Assembly (NCBI GenBank): GCA_037447655.1
Contig: JBBHKE010000114.1
Location: 165,058 to 229,057, forward strand
DNA length: 64,000 nt
Direction of reading: 5' to 3'
Source: Zygnema cylindricum
Taxonomy: Eukaryota > Streptophyta > Zygnematophyceae > Zygnematales > Zygnemataceae
Shown: piece by piece, positions 20,987-32,254 of the stretch
Position numbering within the stretch: the stretch's first letter is position 1
Layout: every line of letters begins with the position of its first letter
The notes under the pieces: model-generated
Told to the model about the DNA's origin: nothing
The model's input: the letters and a program-made list of their open reading frames with translations, nothing else
The model's database searches: none
Position numbers and translations under genes: made by a program

Positions 20987-23900
20987 TTAGCGGTACGGCT
21001 CCTGAACTTTTGGTTTTGTTTTCAATATTGCCTCCATTCTTTCCAACACCGATGGAGTAAGCTTCGGGAGGACCTCCAACGCTCTCATGTTCTCGACAAT
21101 CTGCGACACATCGATCACAGAAAGAAAAACTCTCATCATCGTTCCGACAAAAATGTCCAATAAAATGAAAAAAACTAAAAATGCCTTCCAACTATGGACT
21201 CGACTCAGTTGAATTTGTTGTCACCCTTCCCTTATCCTTACAACCGATTTTGTCTCACATCCAGTCATCTTAAATCCGACAATCGAATCATAAAACTGAA
21301 ACTCAAAAGGAGGAGTACAATGTGCATCGTTATTAGAGTAACAAATTATTAATGTGGGGTTTATAATACTGTTATTGATACTAATTCAGTTTCAAAAGAC
21401 GCCCCTGTTTTATTAACTGTTTAAAGAATTAGAGTTTAGAAAAGACAATTAGTATCATTAACATCATTAACGCTATTTTAAGGTCAGAGCAAAAAAAAAA
21501 AACAGGCGCCGCTTTAGTATTACTAACAGTCATAACTAGTGATGTACATCCAAGGATTATTTCTCGATAGTCAATACAGAGCACTTATTCGGCCCTAAAT
21601 GCCGGTTTCCCATAACGAGCACGATATTCAATACACGACCGCTTCAAATCAGAAAAAAAATGCAGGAATCTCCACAATTTGTCAAGATCTAGCCGTCCGA
21701 TTACAAATGGACACCAAAGCACGGAAAGTTTGTCAAAGACTTACAAGATTTTGCGAATCTGACTGATCGAGAAGTTGAGGACACATTATTGAGCGACCAC
21801 ATGTCAAATTCGCAAATGCTACGTGAGTACGATTGGCAGCCCAAATTGTAGTTCTCCCCCTTTTCCAGATTCACGCTCTTACAATGTGAACAGGCATTAC
21901 AAGCCGTGCAGGATATAGATTACCCGTAGACGTCACGCAGATTGCACCAAATTAGTGACAAGGGACGAAATGGTTTACAATTCCCTTACGTGACAGTACT
22001 CCGTGAATCGTTATTAGTTAGTTTTGTTTTATATAGTATCAAAATTCTTTTGATATATTGGGATACGATATTTTTGCTGTATCGTATCAATGCGTCTCAA
22101 GTTCTGTATCACGATACTGTATCACGCACGATATTCTGCCCGATACGATATTCATTACGATGTATCGCAAAAAAGGGGTTCCTGCAAGAGAAGCCCAACT
22201 TGACAAAAGAAAAAAGAGGATCTAACCTGCTCCTCTTTTGTGGCTCCCGTGATGACTGTACTAACGTTGGGATTCTTCACACACCAAGCGAGGAAGAGTT
22301 GGGCACGAGTGCAACCGAGTTCGTCGGCGATGGACTTCATTTCTTCAACTTTTTCCAAAACGTCGTCCACAAGTTTCCGAACAGCAAGATGCTGTACCAA
22401 CACCAAAAAAAAAGTGTCGAAAAATTGTAAGGGAAAGCAAATGGAGGGAAGCTGGTGGGACAGAAAACGGAGGGAGAGAGGGACGGAGAGGGCGAATTTC
22501 ACATTACCTTGTAGCTTGATAGAGAGAGCCGACTGCCGTCTGGAATTGTGGCCTTTGTGTACTTTCCCGTCAGTACTCCGGAACATAACGGAGACCATGT
22601 AGTCAGTCCAAGTCCGTACCGTTCATAGAGAGGCAAATATTCTGACTCCACCTGGCAGACAGCCGTCAGCAAAATGTAAGCAACAAACAGAAAAGAGACG
22701 GATGACATCAATACGAAGAAAAATACACAATGCCAAAATGTTTTGATTCTGTGGGTTTTTGCATTGTTGTCAGGCGAAGACTTGAACCTATACATATCTT
22801 CTGTCTTGCCCATTGAGACAAGACACAGAATCAAAAATTTAAAACGGAATGAAACTCAACCGAGCACGCATAAATCACAGAAACCAACCTTCTCTCTGTT
22901 CAGGACGTTGTACTCTGGCTGTTCCATTGCTGGTCCAATCAGGTTGAGGCGTTTGGCAGTCTCGCAAGCCTCTGTAATTTGCTGAGCCGACCATTCACTT
23001 GTACCCCAATAGAAGGCCCAACCCTGAGAAAAAAATACGCCTCAGAACAATGTCCACACGTGCACATCTATATTCAACAATATCCAAGTGTAGGACAAGA
23101 TGTAGATGTGAACAGTCTCAAACAAAGCTGAACAGATGAAATAGATAGAGGTAAACATTGAGTTTTTCTCATCCGAGATGGTTCTATGGATCGAAAACTG
23201 CACTTTCCTGAAATGGAGCCGTTTTCTTTGTTGTAGTTGACTACATATAGACTCAGGAATAGTATGCTTAATGACTCAAAAGGTTGTTCTTTTCAACTTT
23301 TCATGCGCTCCACAGTACAGCTGGCAGAAACACCGAATCTGGGAGCCCTATACAGAAACTAGTGTAGAAAGCGATGGCAGAGTGCTCCTCAATTACAGTA
23401 ACCGTCATAACATCACGGTAACAACGCATGCTGCATTACAATATTCGAATACAAGTAACGGTTATGTACAAAAACACTCAAGCCTGCCTATTTGCTTCCC
23501 CCTCTATTCCCCACTCCTATTCCCCTGTTTCATCTTCCTCTCTTTCCTCTCCTCCCAATTGCTTTCCCTCTCTATAACAGCGTGTCTCCTTCCCCTCTAC
23601 CTGTTCTTTTTTCCCTCCTGTCACCTCCCTCTGCCTCGTAAGCCCTCGGCCTCTACCTCTCGCTCTGCCTAAATAGTATTTCTGCCTCAGTAGTGCCTCA
23701 GAGTGCCTCACTACTGGCACAGTAGCGGCTAGTGGCTCAGTAGTGCCATTGCCTCTCTGCCTCTCCCTCTCCCTCTCTCCCTGTCCTTCACCCTCGTCCT
23801 CACCCTCACCTTGTCAATGACGTAGTTCATGGCTCGAATGGTCTCCTCTATTGGTGTGGCTGGGTCCGGGCGGTGGCAGAGCAGCAGGTCCACATAGTCC

Positions 23901-24010
23901 ATCCCGAGACGCTTCAGAGAGGCCGTCACGCCCTCGATAATGTGCTTCCGAGACAGTCCCTTGTCGTTCACACCCTGCAAGGGAGAGGAAAGAGGGAGGA
24001 GAGAGAGAGG

Positions 24011-24054
<44 letters not shown>

Positions 24055-26619
24055 AAGGGGGGGAGGCCACAATCAGGAGTACAATTGAAAGGGAGCGAGA
24101 AGGGAGAATTTTTTTTAAGGAATACGAGGAGTTGTGAAGGCAGGTTGGGGAAAAGTTTCCGAGGAAGTGTATAAAAAGGTTTAAAGAAATAGGAATAGGG
24201 AGCAAGTTCTAGTTGTCGTTCATACTGAAACAAGGCGTAAGAACAATAGAGAAATAACACTCGACAAAAACGTTTCTCATCGCACTTTGTGGTGGTTTAC
24301 ATTTTGAAGGATTTTATAACAGCCAACCTGCTGAAAAGAAAAAATTCCTCCACTTCACTACAACAGCCTCTAAAGTAATTTTTGCCTCTCAGATTAGGGT
24401 GTTTAGAATGCTGTTTTTAGAACACATATTTTGTGCAATTTTGGAGACATTTAAACCTAGTGTTGTATATGGAACGAATTCAAGATCAATACATTGCAAT
24501 ATGAGTATTCATCAATACTGCGACCTTGAAATTTTGACAGTTATCGAGTTTGCCACACCCTGTAGGGGAGAAAGGTAAGCGCAAAGGGAAGAAGAAGAAG
24601 CGTGAGAGAAATTGCAAAAGAAGCTAGGAGGAGAGTTTCCAAGGAGAAGTGTATAAAGATTTGGAGGGATAATTTTAAAACCTTAAGTTTTGACTGTTGT
24701 TCACACCCTGCAGACAGGGAGAGGGGGAAGAAAGAAAGAAGTTTTGAAGGAAGAGTGACGGGAAACCGAAAAGGAAAAGTTATGAAGGAAGGTTGGAGGG
24801 AAGTTTTTGAGGAAAGGGGCCAAAAGGATGATTTTTAAGATCTTGGGATGGAATGTTGTCAACCGACCTTTACCCAGAGGGAAAAAACTTCACAAGGCAG
24901 TTTCAAGTTTAGAGGAAAAAAAATCATAGGAAGAATAATAGACAATTTATTTTCTTAACGTGTTAAAAAATAAAGCTTTATAAGAGAGTCCACAGGGAAG
25001 TTTCAAAAAAAACCTGTAAGGTAAAATTCTGGCATGTTAGGACAGCTTAGGAGGTAAACGTTCTGCACCCAGGAAGGAGGAAAAAATTAAAAGAAGTTTC
25101 TGCGAAGGTCCAAAAGAAGTAGTTTTGAAAGAAGTGTCAGGGGAAGGTCCAAAAGAAACTGTTCCAAGCATGTAAAAGGTGAAGTATATAGGAAAAGTAT
25201 TGAAAAAGGCCTTGAGCTTTTGACATAATTAACTCATTTGTGTGAAGAAAAGGTTAAAAAGAAAAAAAAAGGTTCAATTAAAAAATTCCCTAAAGAAGTT
25301 TCCCGCTCAAAAGTCAAAGAGCCAAAGTCTCAAGGGAAGCATCCAAGAAATGTTTTTGAAGGTTGAGTTTTTGGACGAAGGGTTAAATAATAACCCAATA
25401 CCAACGAAAAAGAAAGATAATAATCCCCCAATAATTCCTTAATGGTTAACAATCTGCACTCAATCAGAATTATGTTTCCAGAAAAAATGTGACAAATAAT
25501 TGCAAGGGAAACGAAAAGCCTTGAAAGAAATTTAAACAACATGTTTCAAAGAACAGTCACGGATGAGAGGAAGGTAGAAACAAAGTTCTCAGATAACAAA
25601 AAAAAAAAATCACAGAGATTTCCTGTATAAAAAGTACCTGTACCTGTACCTTTTCTGTATTTTATGTATTTTCTGGTGATTATATTTCATTCAAGTTTAA
25701 AAAGTAAGGTTTCATGAAAGGTTTCGGAGAACGTTTTTCTCAAATCAAAATCATCGACATAAATTTATTCTTATATATATATAATAGAACATGAATAAGG
25801 TCAAAACCAGGCTACAGACTCTTTCATTGTTTGTTTAAACAAAATTTATTTTTGGAGACGATTGATTCTTCACCAAAGTAGCGAAACCTCCACCATCATG
25901 CCGTAATAAATCTATACGAGTTCCCCACACTATTCATGCCACATGAACTGCGGTTAGCTTTTCCTTTTTTGTCCATTGCTGAGCACCATTTAACATGACA
26001 AAGAGGGAGAAGGAGAAAGAGAGAGAGAGGGAAAGGGAGAAGGAGTGAGAGTCTCCTCCACTGAGAGCATCCTAACTCCAAAATCTACATCTGCAGGTTT
26101 TTTTTTTCTTTTTTTCCACAAGAAACCCTAAAGACCTTGATACATAACCCTACGAAACCTAACCACGATCTCATCCAAACTAAAAACACTCCATCACCTC
26201 CCCCTCCCCCCTCCCCCTCCCCCTCCCCCTCCCCCTCCCCCTCCCCCGTCCCCCTCCCCCTCCCCCCTCCCCCCTCCCCCTCCCCCTCCCCCTCCCCTCT
26301 CCCCTCCCTCCCTCTCCCTCTCCCTCTCCCATTCCCCTTTCCTCACCGGCCCGCCCCAGAATATCTTGGTGGAGATGACCAGGTCCTGGCGCCTGAGCCC
26401 CAGGTCCTTGATGGCCTGCCCCATGATCTCCTCCGCGCGGCCGCCCGCGTAGACCTCCGCGTTGTCGAAGAAGTTGACGCCGCAGTCGACGCACTTCCGA
26501 ATGAGCCGCTTGGCGAGCTCCAGGTCGACCTGGTTGCCGAACGACACCCACGCGCCGTAGCTCAGCACCGACACCTTCAGACCCGTGCGACCGAGGTAAC
26601 GGTACTGCATCGCGGCCAT
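20987..26619 (-). CDS. KAB1: Plant KAB1-type voltage-gated K+ channel beta subunit (aldo-keto reductase fold)
   Basis: Six exons read on the minus strand: 26347-26619, 23810-23974, 22889-23023, 22508-22651, 22227-22391 and 20987-21100. All five introns are GT-AG and phase 0. The joined protein has 331 residues, close to the 328 I recall for Arabidopsis KAB1, and has no internal stop. It belongs to the NADPH-binding Kv-beta branch of the aldo-keto reductases, which attaches to Shaker-type channels in plants. The catalytic tetrad is visible: Asp52, Tyr57 (FFDNAEVY), Lys85 (STKIFWGG) and His125 (CHRPD). Cofactor-site blocks [29 protein letters not shown] and ITGATKEEQ follow. The protein ends [10 protein letters not shown] chose the first ATG (26619). 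A second in-frame ATG at residue 4 matches the usual start MQY. It is the only intact cellular gene in the window. Confidence 0.96.
21101..22226 (-). other. KAB1 intron 5
   Basis: This 1126-bp intron has donor GTTAGA and acceptor TCGCAG. Near 22060-22165 it holds clustered copies of a GATACGATAT/GTATCGTATC word. There is no coding content. Confidence 0.85.
23987..24065 (+). repeat. GA microsatellite by the KAB1 exon 2 acceptor
   Basis: The plus strand reads GAGGAAAGAGGGA, then a long GA run, then a G run. In the transcript it forms an unusually long polypyrimidine tract ending at the 3' splice site (acceptor AG at 23975-23976). Confidence 0.9.
26190..26338 (+). repeat. CCCCCT repeat array in KAB1 intron 1
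   Basis: The plus strand is a near-continuous run of C5T and C4T units. In the transcript this is GGGGGA repeats starting about 10 nt after the first 5' splice site, a sequence able to form G-quadruplexes. Confidence 0.9.
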
Positions 26620-26706
26620 CGAGGGGGGGCTGGCCGCTGCTGAAACTTGACGATGCTGGGCTACTGCTCCTGGTTCTTATGCTTTCGGGTTTCTGGTTTG
26701 GTACAG
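26620..26706 (-). promoter_or_regulatory. KAB1 5' leader / proximal promoter remnant
   Basis: Only 87 bp separate the KAB1 start codon from MITE P, so the leader and core promoter must lie here and in the MITE cluster. No clear TATA box is visible in this short stretch. Confidence 0.4.
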
Positions 26707-27266
26707 TACACCGCCAATCGCTATTAGCGTAATGTACGCTAATTCCGTCCCGCTTTTTTTTTTATTATTCTCAAATAGCGTAGCTTAGTCTATTTTTTTT
26801 CTGTACGCCATTTAAGGATATTTTCCAAGTACCGTACAAAATAAAAGTTCACTGTCGTTTAAATAGTGTGGTGTACGATACATGTCAAGCCGTACAAAAT
26901 TGTACCAGTGAAAAAGTATAATTAATGAGCTTTTAGTAATCGCAGGCGCATGAGAATATGCGCTCTAAAAATAGGATAAAATCGGGTTGTCAAATATCGC
27001 GTTCGCACATATTCGTCTAGCAAACACGTTTCGACTGTGTGAACGTACGATTTGTGTACGATTTGTCCGATTTTATACAATTATCTATATTAGTGTAAGC
27101 ATGTTTGCGACCTGCATTTATTTTTTTCAAAGACCCAAATTAGAATTATTAATCAATTACAATGTATGTTATTTTTCAAAATCTTCAAATTCTTATTTAG
27201 CGTAGACCACGACAATTATTCATATACGCTAAAGAAACTTCTACGCTAATAGCAATTGGCGGTGTA
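26707..27266. mobile_element. MITE P (TA-flanked)
   Basis: The 556-bp body (26709-27264) has terminal inverted repeats CACCGCCAATCGCTATTAGC and its near complement, with TA on both sides. The word TTAGCGTA or its complement recurs near both ends. There is no open frame of interest. The size, the repeats and the TA flanks suggest a non-autonomous Tc1/mariner-like element. Confidence 0.8.
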
Positions 27267-27269
27267 ATG

Positions 27270-27889
27270 TACACCGCGAATCGTAATTAGAGTAATGAAA
27301 AAATTAGAGTAAAAAAACAACAAAAAACAATTAGAGTAATGAACTCTAATTTATGTGATAGAACATTTTCACAGAGGAAGTTTACTCTAATATATTTAGG
27401 TACTCTATATTGGGTTATGTCGGCGATAATTATCGGCGCTAAAATTATGAACACTAAATTACGTAAACGTACAGAATCTGTCAGTCCGTATGGTCTTGAC
27501 GTCATTATGACGTTATTACTATTTGTCGCGCTGAATGTCAGTTAATGTTCACACTGACGAAGATGCTGTCAACGGACGAGAGTTATGCGAACGACTTTTT
27601 TTCGATTTGATTGATTTTTTGTTTAGTGCGATTTCACGTGCGAAAGCGATTCTATCAAATCATTATTTGTACCTTTTTATTTATAAAAGTACAATTTTGC
27701 ACGGTCGAACGTCGTCCGTACTCCAATATTTAAAACGAACCTATATTAGAATTTTTTACGCTAATTAAACCTTTATCTAAATTAGAATAATGAAAAAATT
27801 AGAATGATTTACTTCTATTTGACGTGATAGAGTCGAAATTTCGAGCGACCGAATTAGCATTATTTACTCTAATTACGATTCGCAGTGTA
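27270..27889. mobile_element. MITE Q (TA-flanked)
   Basis: The 616-bp body (27272-27887) has termini CACCGCGAATCGTAATTAGA and its complement (one change, GCAGTG), with TA on both sides. Subterminal copies of TTAGAGTAA are frequent. It is separated from P by only three bases and is homologous along its length to Q' in reverse orientation. Confidence 0.85.
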
Positions 27890-28106
27890 TTGTAGGACGC
27901 TGGGAGAGAGGGTTATTTTTTTTTTCCTTTTTCTAGTTAGCGGTGGAGGATCTGAGAGAAGCTTCACGCGCAATTTCCCGTGGCTGTCGCAGTTGCTCTG
28001 AAGTTACCCGTATGATGGCGATGTGTTACAACTGTCTCCACAAACGGCGAGGGGAGCAGTACAATTAAGCGTAAGGATGTACAATCTTTTGTTAAACGGG
28101 AAAAAC
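27890..28106. other. Single-copy spacer between MITE Q and inverted repeat S
   Basis: I recognise nothing here. It does not match the corresponding spacer on the other side (29358-29521). Confidence 0.4.
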
Positions 28107-29357
28107 GGTTTTTTAAAAAGGGAATTGCTAATCGCAGAGACGATTTTTGCTGCGCGCAGGTAGTGTCAGAAATTGTACATCTGAAGTACAGTTTCATACA
28201 AGATACGTACCTTCGAGGTAAGATTTGACGGTCAATCCGTCGAACAAGTTTGACTGGCGAAATACTGTAACGGCGGTTAAAAAAGTGTCGCGCTTGCGAA
28301 CGTCGACCGTCATAAAAAAAAAAATCAATTAACACGGCCGGCACAGGTTTACTGTAACAAAACTGCGGCAGCCACATATAAATATAATGGCTGCGCGCAG
28401 GTACACGTAGTTATCACGTGAACGTGAGCTCCAGAGCACACACCGACATTTGACTTAGCCGCAAAATATCGTTTTAGTTTCATCGATATTTATACGCGGG
28501 TACGCTTTTATCCGTACCCGCTGCCAATTCATGATAAAATCCGTTGTTTACAAGTACAGAAAATACAAACCGGCCGTTAACATTCGGCTCTGCCCGAAGC
28601 GACGTCAATAGCCGGCTGCAGTTGCAAGTCAGCGCGCCTCCACAGACCACACGTGCCGTCACGAGATTACGAACCCGTGCGCCGCCTTCGGAAATCGAAT
28701 CTTAGAGGCAGTCGACGAAATGACAACACAAATGAACCGTCCGATTAAAGTCCTCGGAATGCTTTCGCCGTCATCGATCTTCGAGAGCGATTGCCGATAA
28801 AGCGTTCTCCACCGTCGGATGAAGGGCAACTTGGATGTGATTTGACCGATGCGCAATAGATAAAAAGCGGCGTGGCAAGTAATGGTTGGACCGCAAGAGA
28901 AATCCAAGAATATTTCTGGCCGTCCGATTGACGTTTCCCGCCCATCTTAAATCGAACGTCTAATGTACACATGCGACGCGACAGGGCGCGAACCTTACGG
29001 ATCGCCGAAAGTCAAATGTCGGTGTGTGCTCTGGAACTCACGTTCACGTGATAACTACCTGCGCGCAGCCATTATATTTATATGTGGCAGCCGCAGTTTT
29101 GTTACAGTAAACCTGTGCCGGCTGTGTTAATTGATTTTTTTTTTATGACGGTCGACGTTCGCAAGCGCGACATTTTTTTAACCGCCGTTACAGTATTTCG
29201 CCAGTCAAACTTGTTCGACGGATTGACCGTCAAATCTTACCTCGAAGGTACGTATCTTGTACGAAACTGTACTTCAGATGTACAATTTCTGACAACTACT
29301 GTACCTGCGCGCAGCAAAAATCGTCTCTGCGATTAGCAATTCCCTTTTAAAAAATCC
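28107..29357. mobile_element. Inverted-repeat element S (348-bp arms, 556-bp spacer)
   Basis: Left arm 28107-28454 and right arm 29011-29357 are near-identical inverted copies, differing by a few substitutions and small indels. The spacer 28455-29010 has no convincing coding region. Each arm holds two copies of the palindrome CTGCGCGCAG (28150, 28391, 29059 and 29305). It resembles a foldback element. I see no transposase. Confidence 0.8.
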
Positions 29358-29521
29358 TTTAATATCGCTCGTCTAGTGTCAGCGTTATGTTCGACCCGTT
29401 TCTGTACGATCACGCTACCGTACGATTACGCTATTGAGCGGTCACGTTTCACTTCTGTCATGTTGCAGTTTGGTCACAATGCTATACAATCGCATTATTG
29501 AACGAGAACGTTTCACTACAG

Positions 29522-30143
29522 TACACCGCGAATCGTAATTAGAGTAAATTACTCTAATTCGGTCGCTCGAAATTTCGACTCTATCACATCAAATAGAGTA
29601 CTCGATTCTAATTTTTTCATCATTCTAATTTAGGTGAGGTTTAATTAGCGTAAAATATTCTAATATAGGTGATATTTAAATAGTGTGGAATACGGACGAC
29701 GTCTGACCGTGCAAAGTTGTACTTTTATAAGTAAAAAGGTACAAATAATGATTTAATAGAATCGCGCTCGCACGTGACATCGCACTAAACAAAAAAATCA
29801 ATCACATCGAAAAAAAGCCGTTCGCATAACTCTCGTCCGTCGACAGCATCGTCGTCAGTGTGAACATTAACTGACATCCAATGCGACAAATATTATTAGC
29901 GTCATAATGACGTTAATACAAAACCGGACTGACACATTTTGTACGTCTACGTAATTTAGTGTTCATAATTATCGCGCACATAATAATCGGCGACAAAACC
30001 CAATATAGAATAACTAAATTAATTAGAGTAAACTTCATAGTTGAAAAAGCTCTATAACATAAATTAGCGTCAATTACTCTAATTGTTTTTTTTTGTTTTT
30101 ATACTCTAATATTTTCATTACTCTAATTACGATTCGCGGTGTA
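29522..30143. mobile_element. MITE Q' (inverted copy of Q)
   Basis: The 618-bp body (29524-30141) has perfect termini CACCGCGAATCG and complement, with TA on both sides. It is Q in the opposite orientation, with numerous substitutions. Confidence 0.85.
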
Positions 30144-32254
30144 CAGTGCAAATCCATTTTCATACGGTCACCTGTAGTACGAAAAAAATTATGTACGGTA
30201 ACTCTTTTTTATGGTCATGTTTTGGTACTGCGTAGTCGAGAGTAATGTAGCATTTTGAAGTTTGAACGGTGACTCGTATAAGGTAAGATTTCTTTACGAA
30301 TCCTTTCTGGACGATTACTTATTTGTACGCTAACGTCGTTGGACTGTATTACGGTAACGTTTTTGTACAACAAGTATATAAAAACCCGTTACACAGGCAT
30401 GGACCGTGTATTGCTTTTCTTGCCCGTTTATCATGTCCATTTCCCATGCCTTTTTATCATTCCCGTTTTTCATGCCCATTTATCATGCCCGTTTTTCATG
30501 CACATTTATCATGCCCGTTTTTCATGCCCGTTTATTATTTGCCCGCCTTTTATGTCTGATTATCATGCCCGTCTTTCATGACCGTTACACGCATAAGGTA
30601 TGCATAGAATCATACCCTAAAAAATCATTGTAATTACACCGACATAATTTGAGATTTAAACCCGTACTTCAAGCTTGTGCTAGTTTTGACAAACCACGCC
30701 TGCTTTTAAAGTTACCCGATCGGTGCGATTTTGCATGTATGTTGTCCGCGCTTGTTGTGGTTCGAAACGATAGATTTAGCCGGTTTGTAGGTTGTCGGTT
30801 CGTAATCTTGCGTCGGCAACATTTTTTGCGGTTTCCAAACGATACATTCTGTTGGCGATACGACAAACTGTATCGTTAAAGGTGTACTCTGTAAGTTATA
30901 CGAGCGGTGAGGTTTGCCGTGGGGTTTGTTGCTACAACAAACGGTTCATAGGCTAACGATTCAATTCCACGTTAAACTCGCATGAACAGTGATTTTTTGC
31001 GGTTTCAAAACGTTACATTCTGTCAGCGGTACAATAATGTTTCGTTAACAGCCTACCTTAGAAGTTTGACAACAAATTTGTAGATTGTTCGTAGCGGAAC
31101 TCAATCGACGGCGCTTTCGGCGGTCTCTCGCTACGCAAAAACAATGACAGACACCGCCTATATAAAGGATTCCAAGAGTGCGACCAAAGGTATATAATTT
31201 ATAGATACTTATAGGTTTTTCTTACGGGAACGTTTTTGTACGATAACGTTCGGTGCAGTCACGTTTAAGGACGGTCTGTTGTTCGTTACTTCCACATTGA
31301 AAAGTTAAGATGTGTGCCCATGTGTTCAAGTAAGGGTTTTCTCTTGTCGTTTTCACAAAAAATGGGACTTGCAACGAGAAAATCTTACGCCGTACAAAAA
31401 ATGGGCAAGAACCAAACTACATTTTGCTTAATTTTGGAACTTCAAAAGTACATTAAATTTGCGTTATTATCATTTTAACCCACTTCCACGCCATGCTAGC
31501 TCATCTTCACACTTGTACTGGAATCAAACCGCGACCTGGTTTTTATTAAAAAATTACCCTATTGATGAATAAAAAATCGAAATTACACGCTTTTCGGAAA
31601 TTTTTGCACGAGGGAGAGTACACGTTTTTTTTTCCATACTCGTCATGCGCATGTACGTACGAAAATGACAAGCATGGACGAAATTTTTTTTTCGGGGTCT
31701 CGGATCTCCACTTTCATTCATGGGTCTTTTGCAAAAATTTACGCTGTTTTCGTCTCTCTCCCTCTTTCTCACTCGACCGCTCATTTTTCTCTCTTCTCTA
31801 AATGAAATGCAGCAATAATAGTATCAAATGAAAGATATTTTTTTTGAATATTTTTGGTTTTAGTTTGATGACATATCGAACGATAAAATATAAGCAAAAG
31901 AAATCGGGAAGCCATGGCGAAAAGTTTATGAACTCATGGCGACACAAGGTAGCATGACTTAGCTATGTTACAATAGCGTAAACATCTACAATGTCACAAA
32001 AATATCGATGTGTACAACCGTCGCCGTTTTTGTGGACGTCACTAATTTTAGGAAATTTCGTAGTCGTCTACATTTCGTTTCGTAGACTGTCACACATTTT
32101 GTAGACGTCTACAAATATCACATATTTGAAGTAACCAAGGTGCAAGTAATGATTGAGATAGGAACACTTTGAAAAGTACACCGTAAAGTTTGTGCTAAAA
32201 TCCAAAATAATATTATAAAGTTTCGGTTACATGGGCACATACCCTTAATTTGAC
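30144..32254. other. Region without recognised genes
   Basis: It holds a 13-bp minisatellite (30418-30585), and two diverged direct copies of a TTGCGGTTTC(C/A)AAACG segment (about 30828-30880 and 30996-31050). Short frames at 31554-31801 on both strands have no family resemblance. I see nothing else. Confidence 0.4.
30418..30585 (+). repeat. 13-bp minisatellite
   Basis: Tandem units of the form TCATGCCCGTTTW, with variants such as TCATGCCCATTTA, recur about a dozen times and are readable in several frames without stops. Confidence 0.85.

Larger units (their letters stand above)
23975..26346 (-). other. KAB1 intron 1, repeat-rich
   Basis: This 2372-bp intron has donor GTGAGG and acceptor TTGCAG. 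On the plus strand it is strongly purine-rich from about 24000 to 25600, so the transcript is pyrimidine-rich there. It contains a GA microsatellite next to the acceptor, degenerate copies of the acceptor region, and a G-rich array (as read in the transcript) next to the donor. Confidence 0.9.

Noticed and set aside
23271-23672. 133-codon plus-strand frame in KAB1 intron 2
   Set aside because: It is antisense to the intron and dominated by a pyrimidine-rich stretch. No motif is recognisable.
26180-26551. Gly/Arg/Glu-rich minus-strand frame over KAB1 exon 1
   Set aside because: It reads exon 1 in the wrong frame and then translates the G-rich intron repeat.
26137-26643. Proline/serine-rich frame on the plus strand
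   Set aside because: It is the antisense of KAB1 exon 1 and of the CCCCCT array. The Pro/Ser run only reflects the microsatellite.
27270-30143. A single 2.9-kb palindromic transposon
   Set aside because: The stretches between outer and inner arms (27890-28106 and 29358-29521) are unrelated, and Q and Q' each have their own complete termini.
30323-30633. Three overlapping plus-strand frames rich in His, Pro and Phe
   Set aside because: They are translations of the 13-bp minisatellite in different phases.
31481-31545. tRNA gene suggested by a B-box-like GGTTTGATTCC on the minus strand
   Set aside because: The T-stem does not pair and no A-box or acceptor stem can be placed.
31554-31801. Short frames on both strands near 31.6 kb
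   Set aside because: No recognisable motif, no homologous pattern and low-complexity composition.
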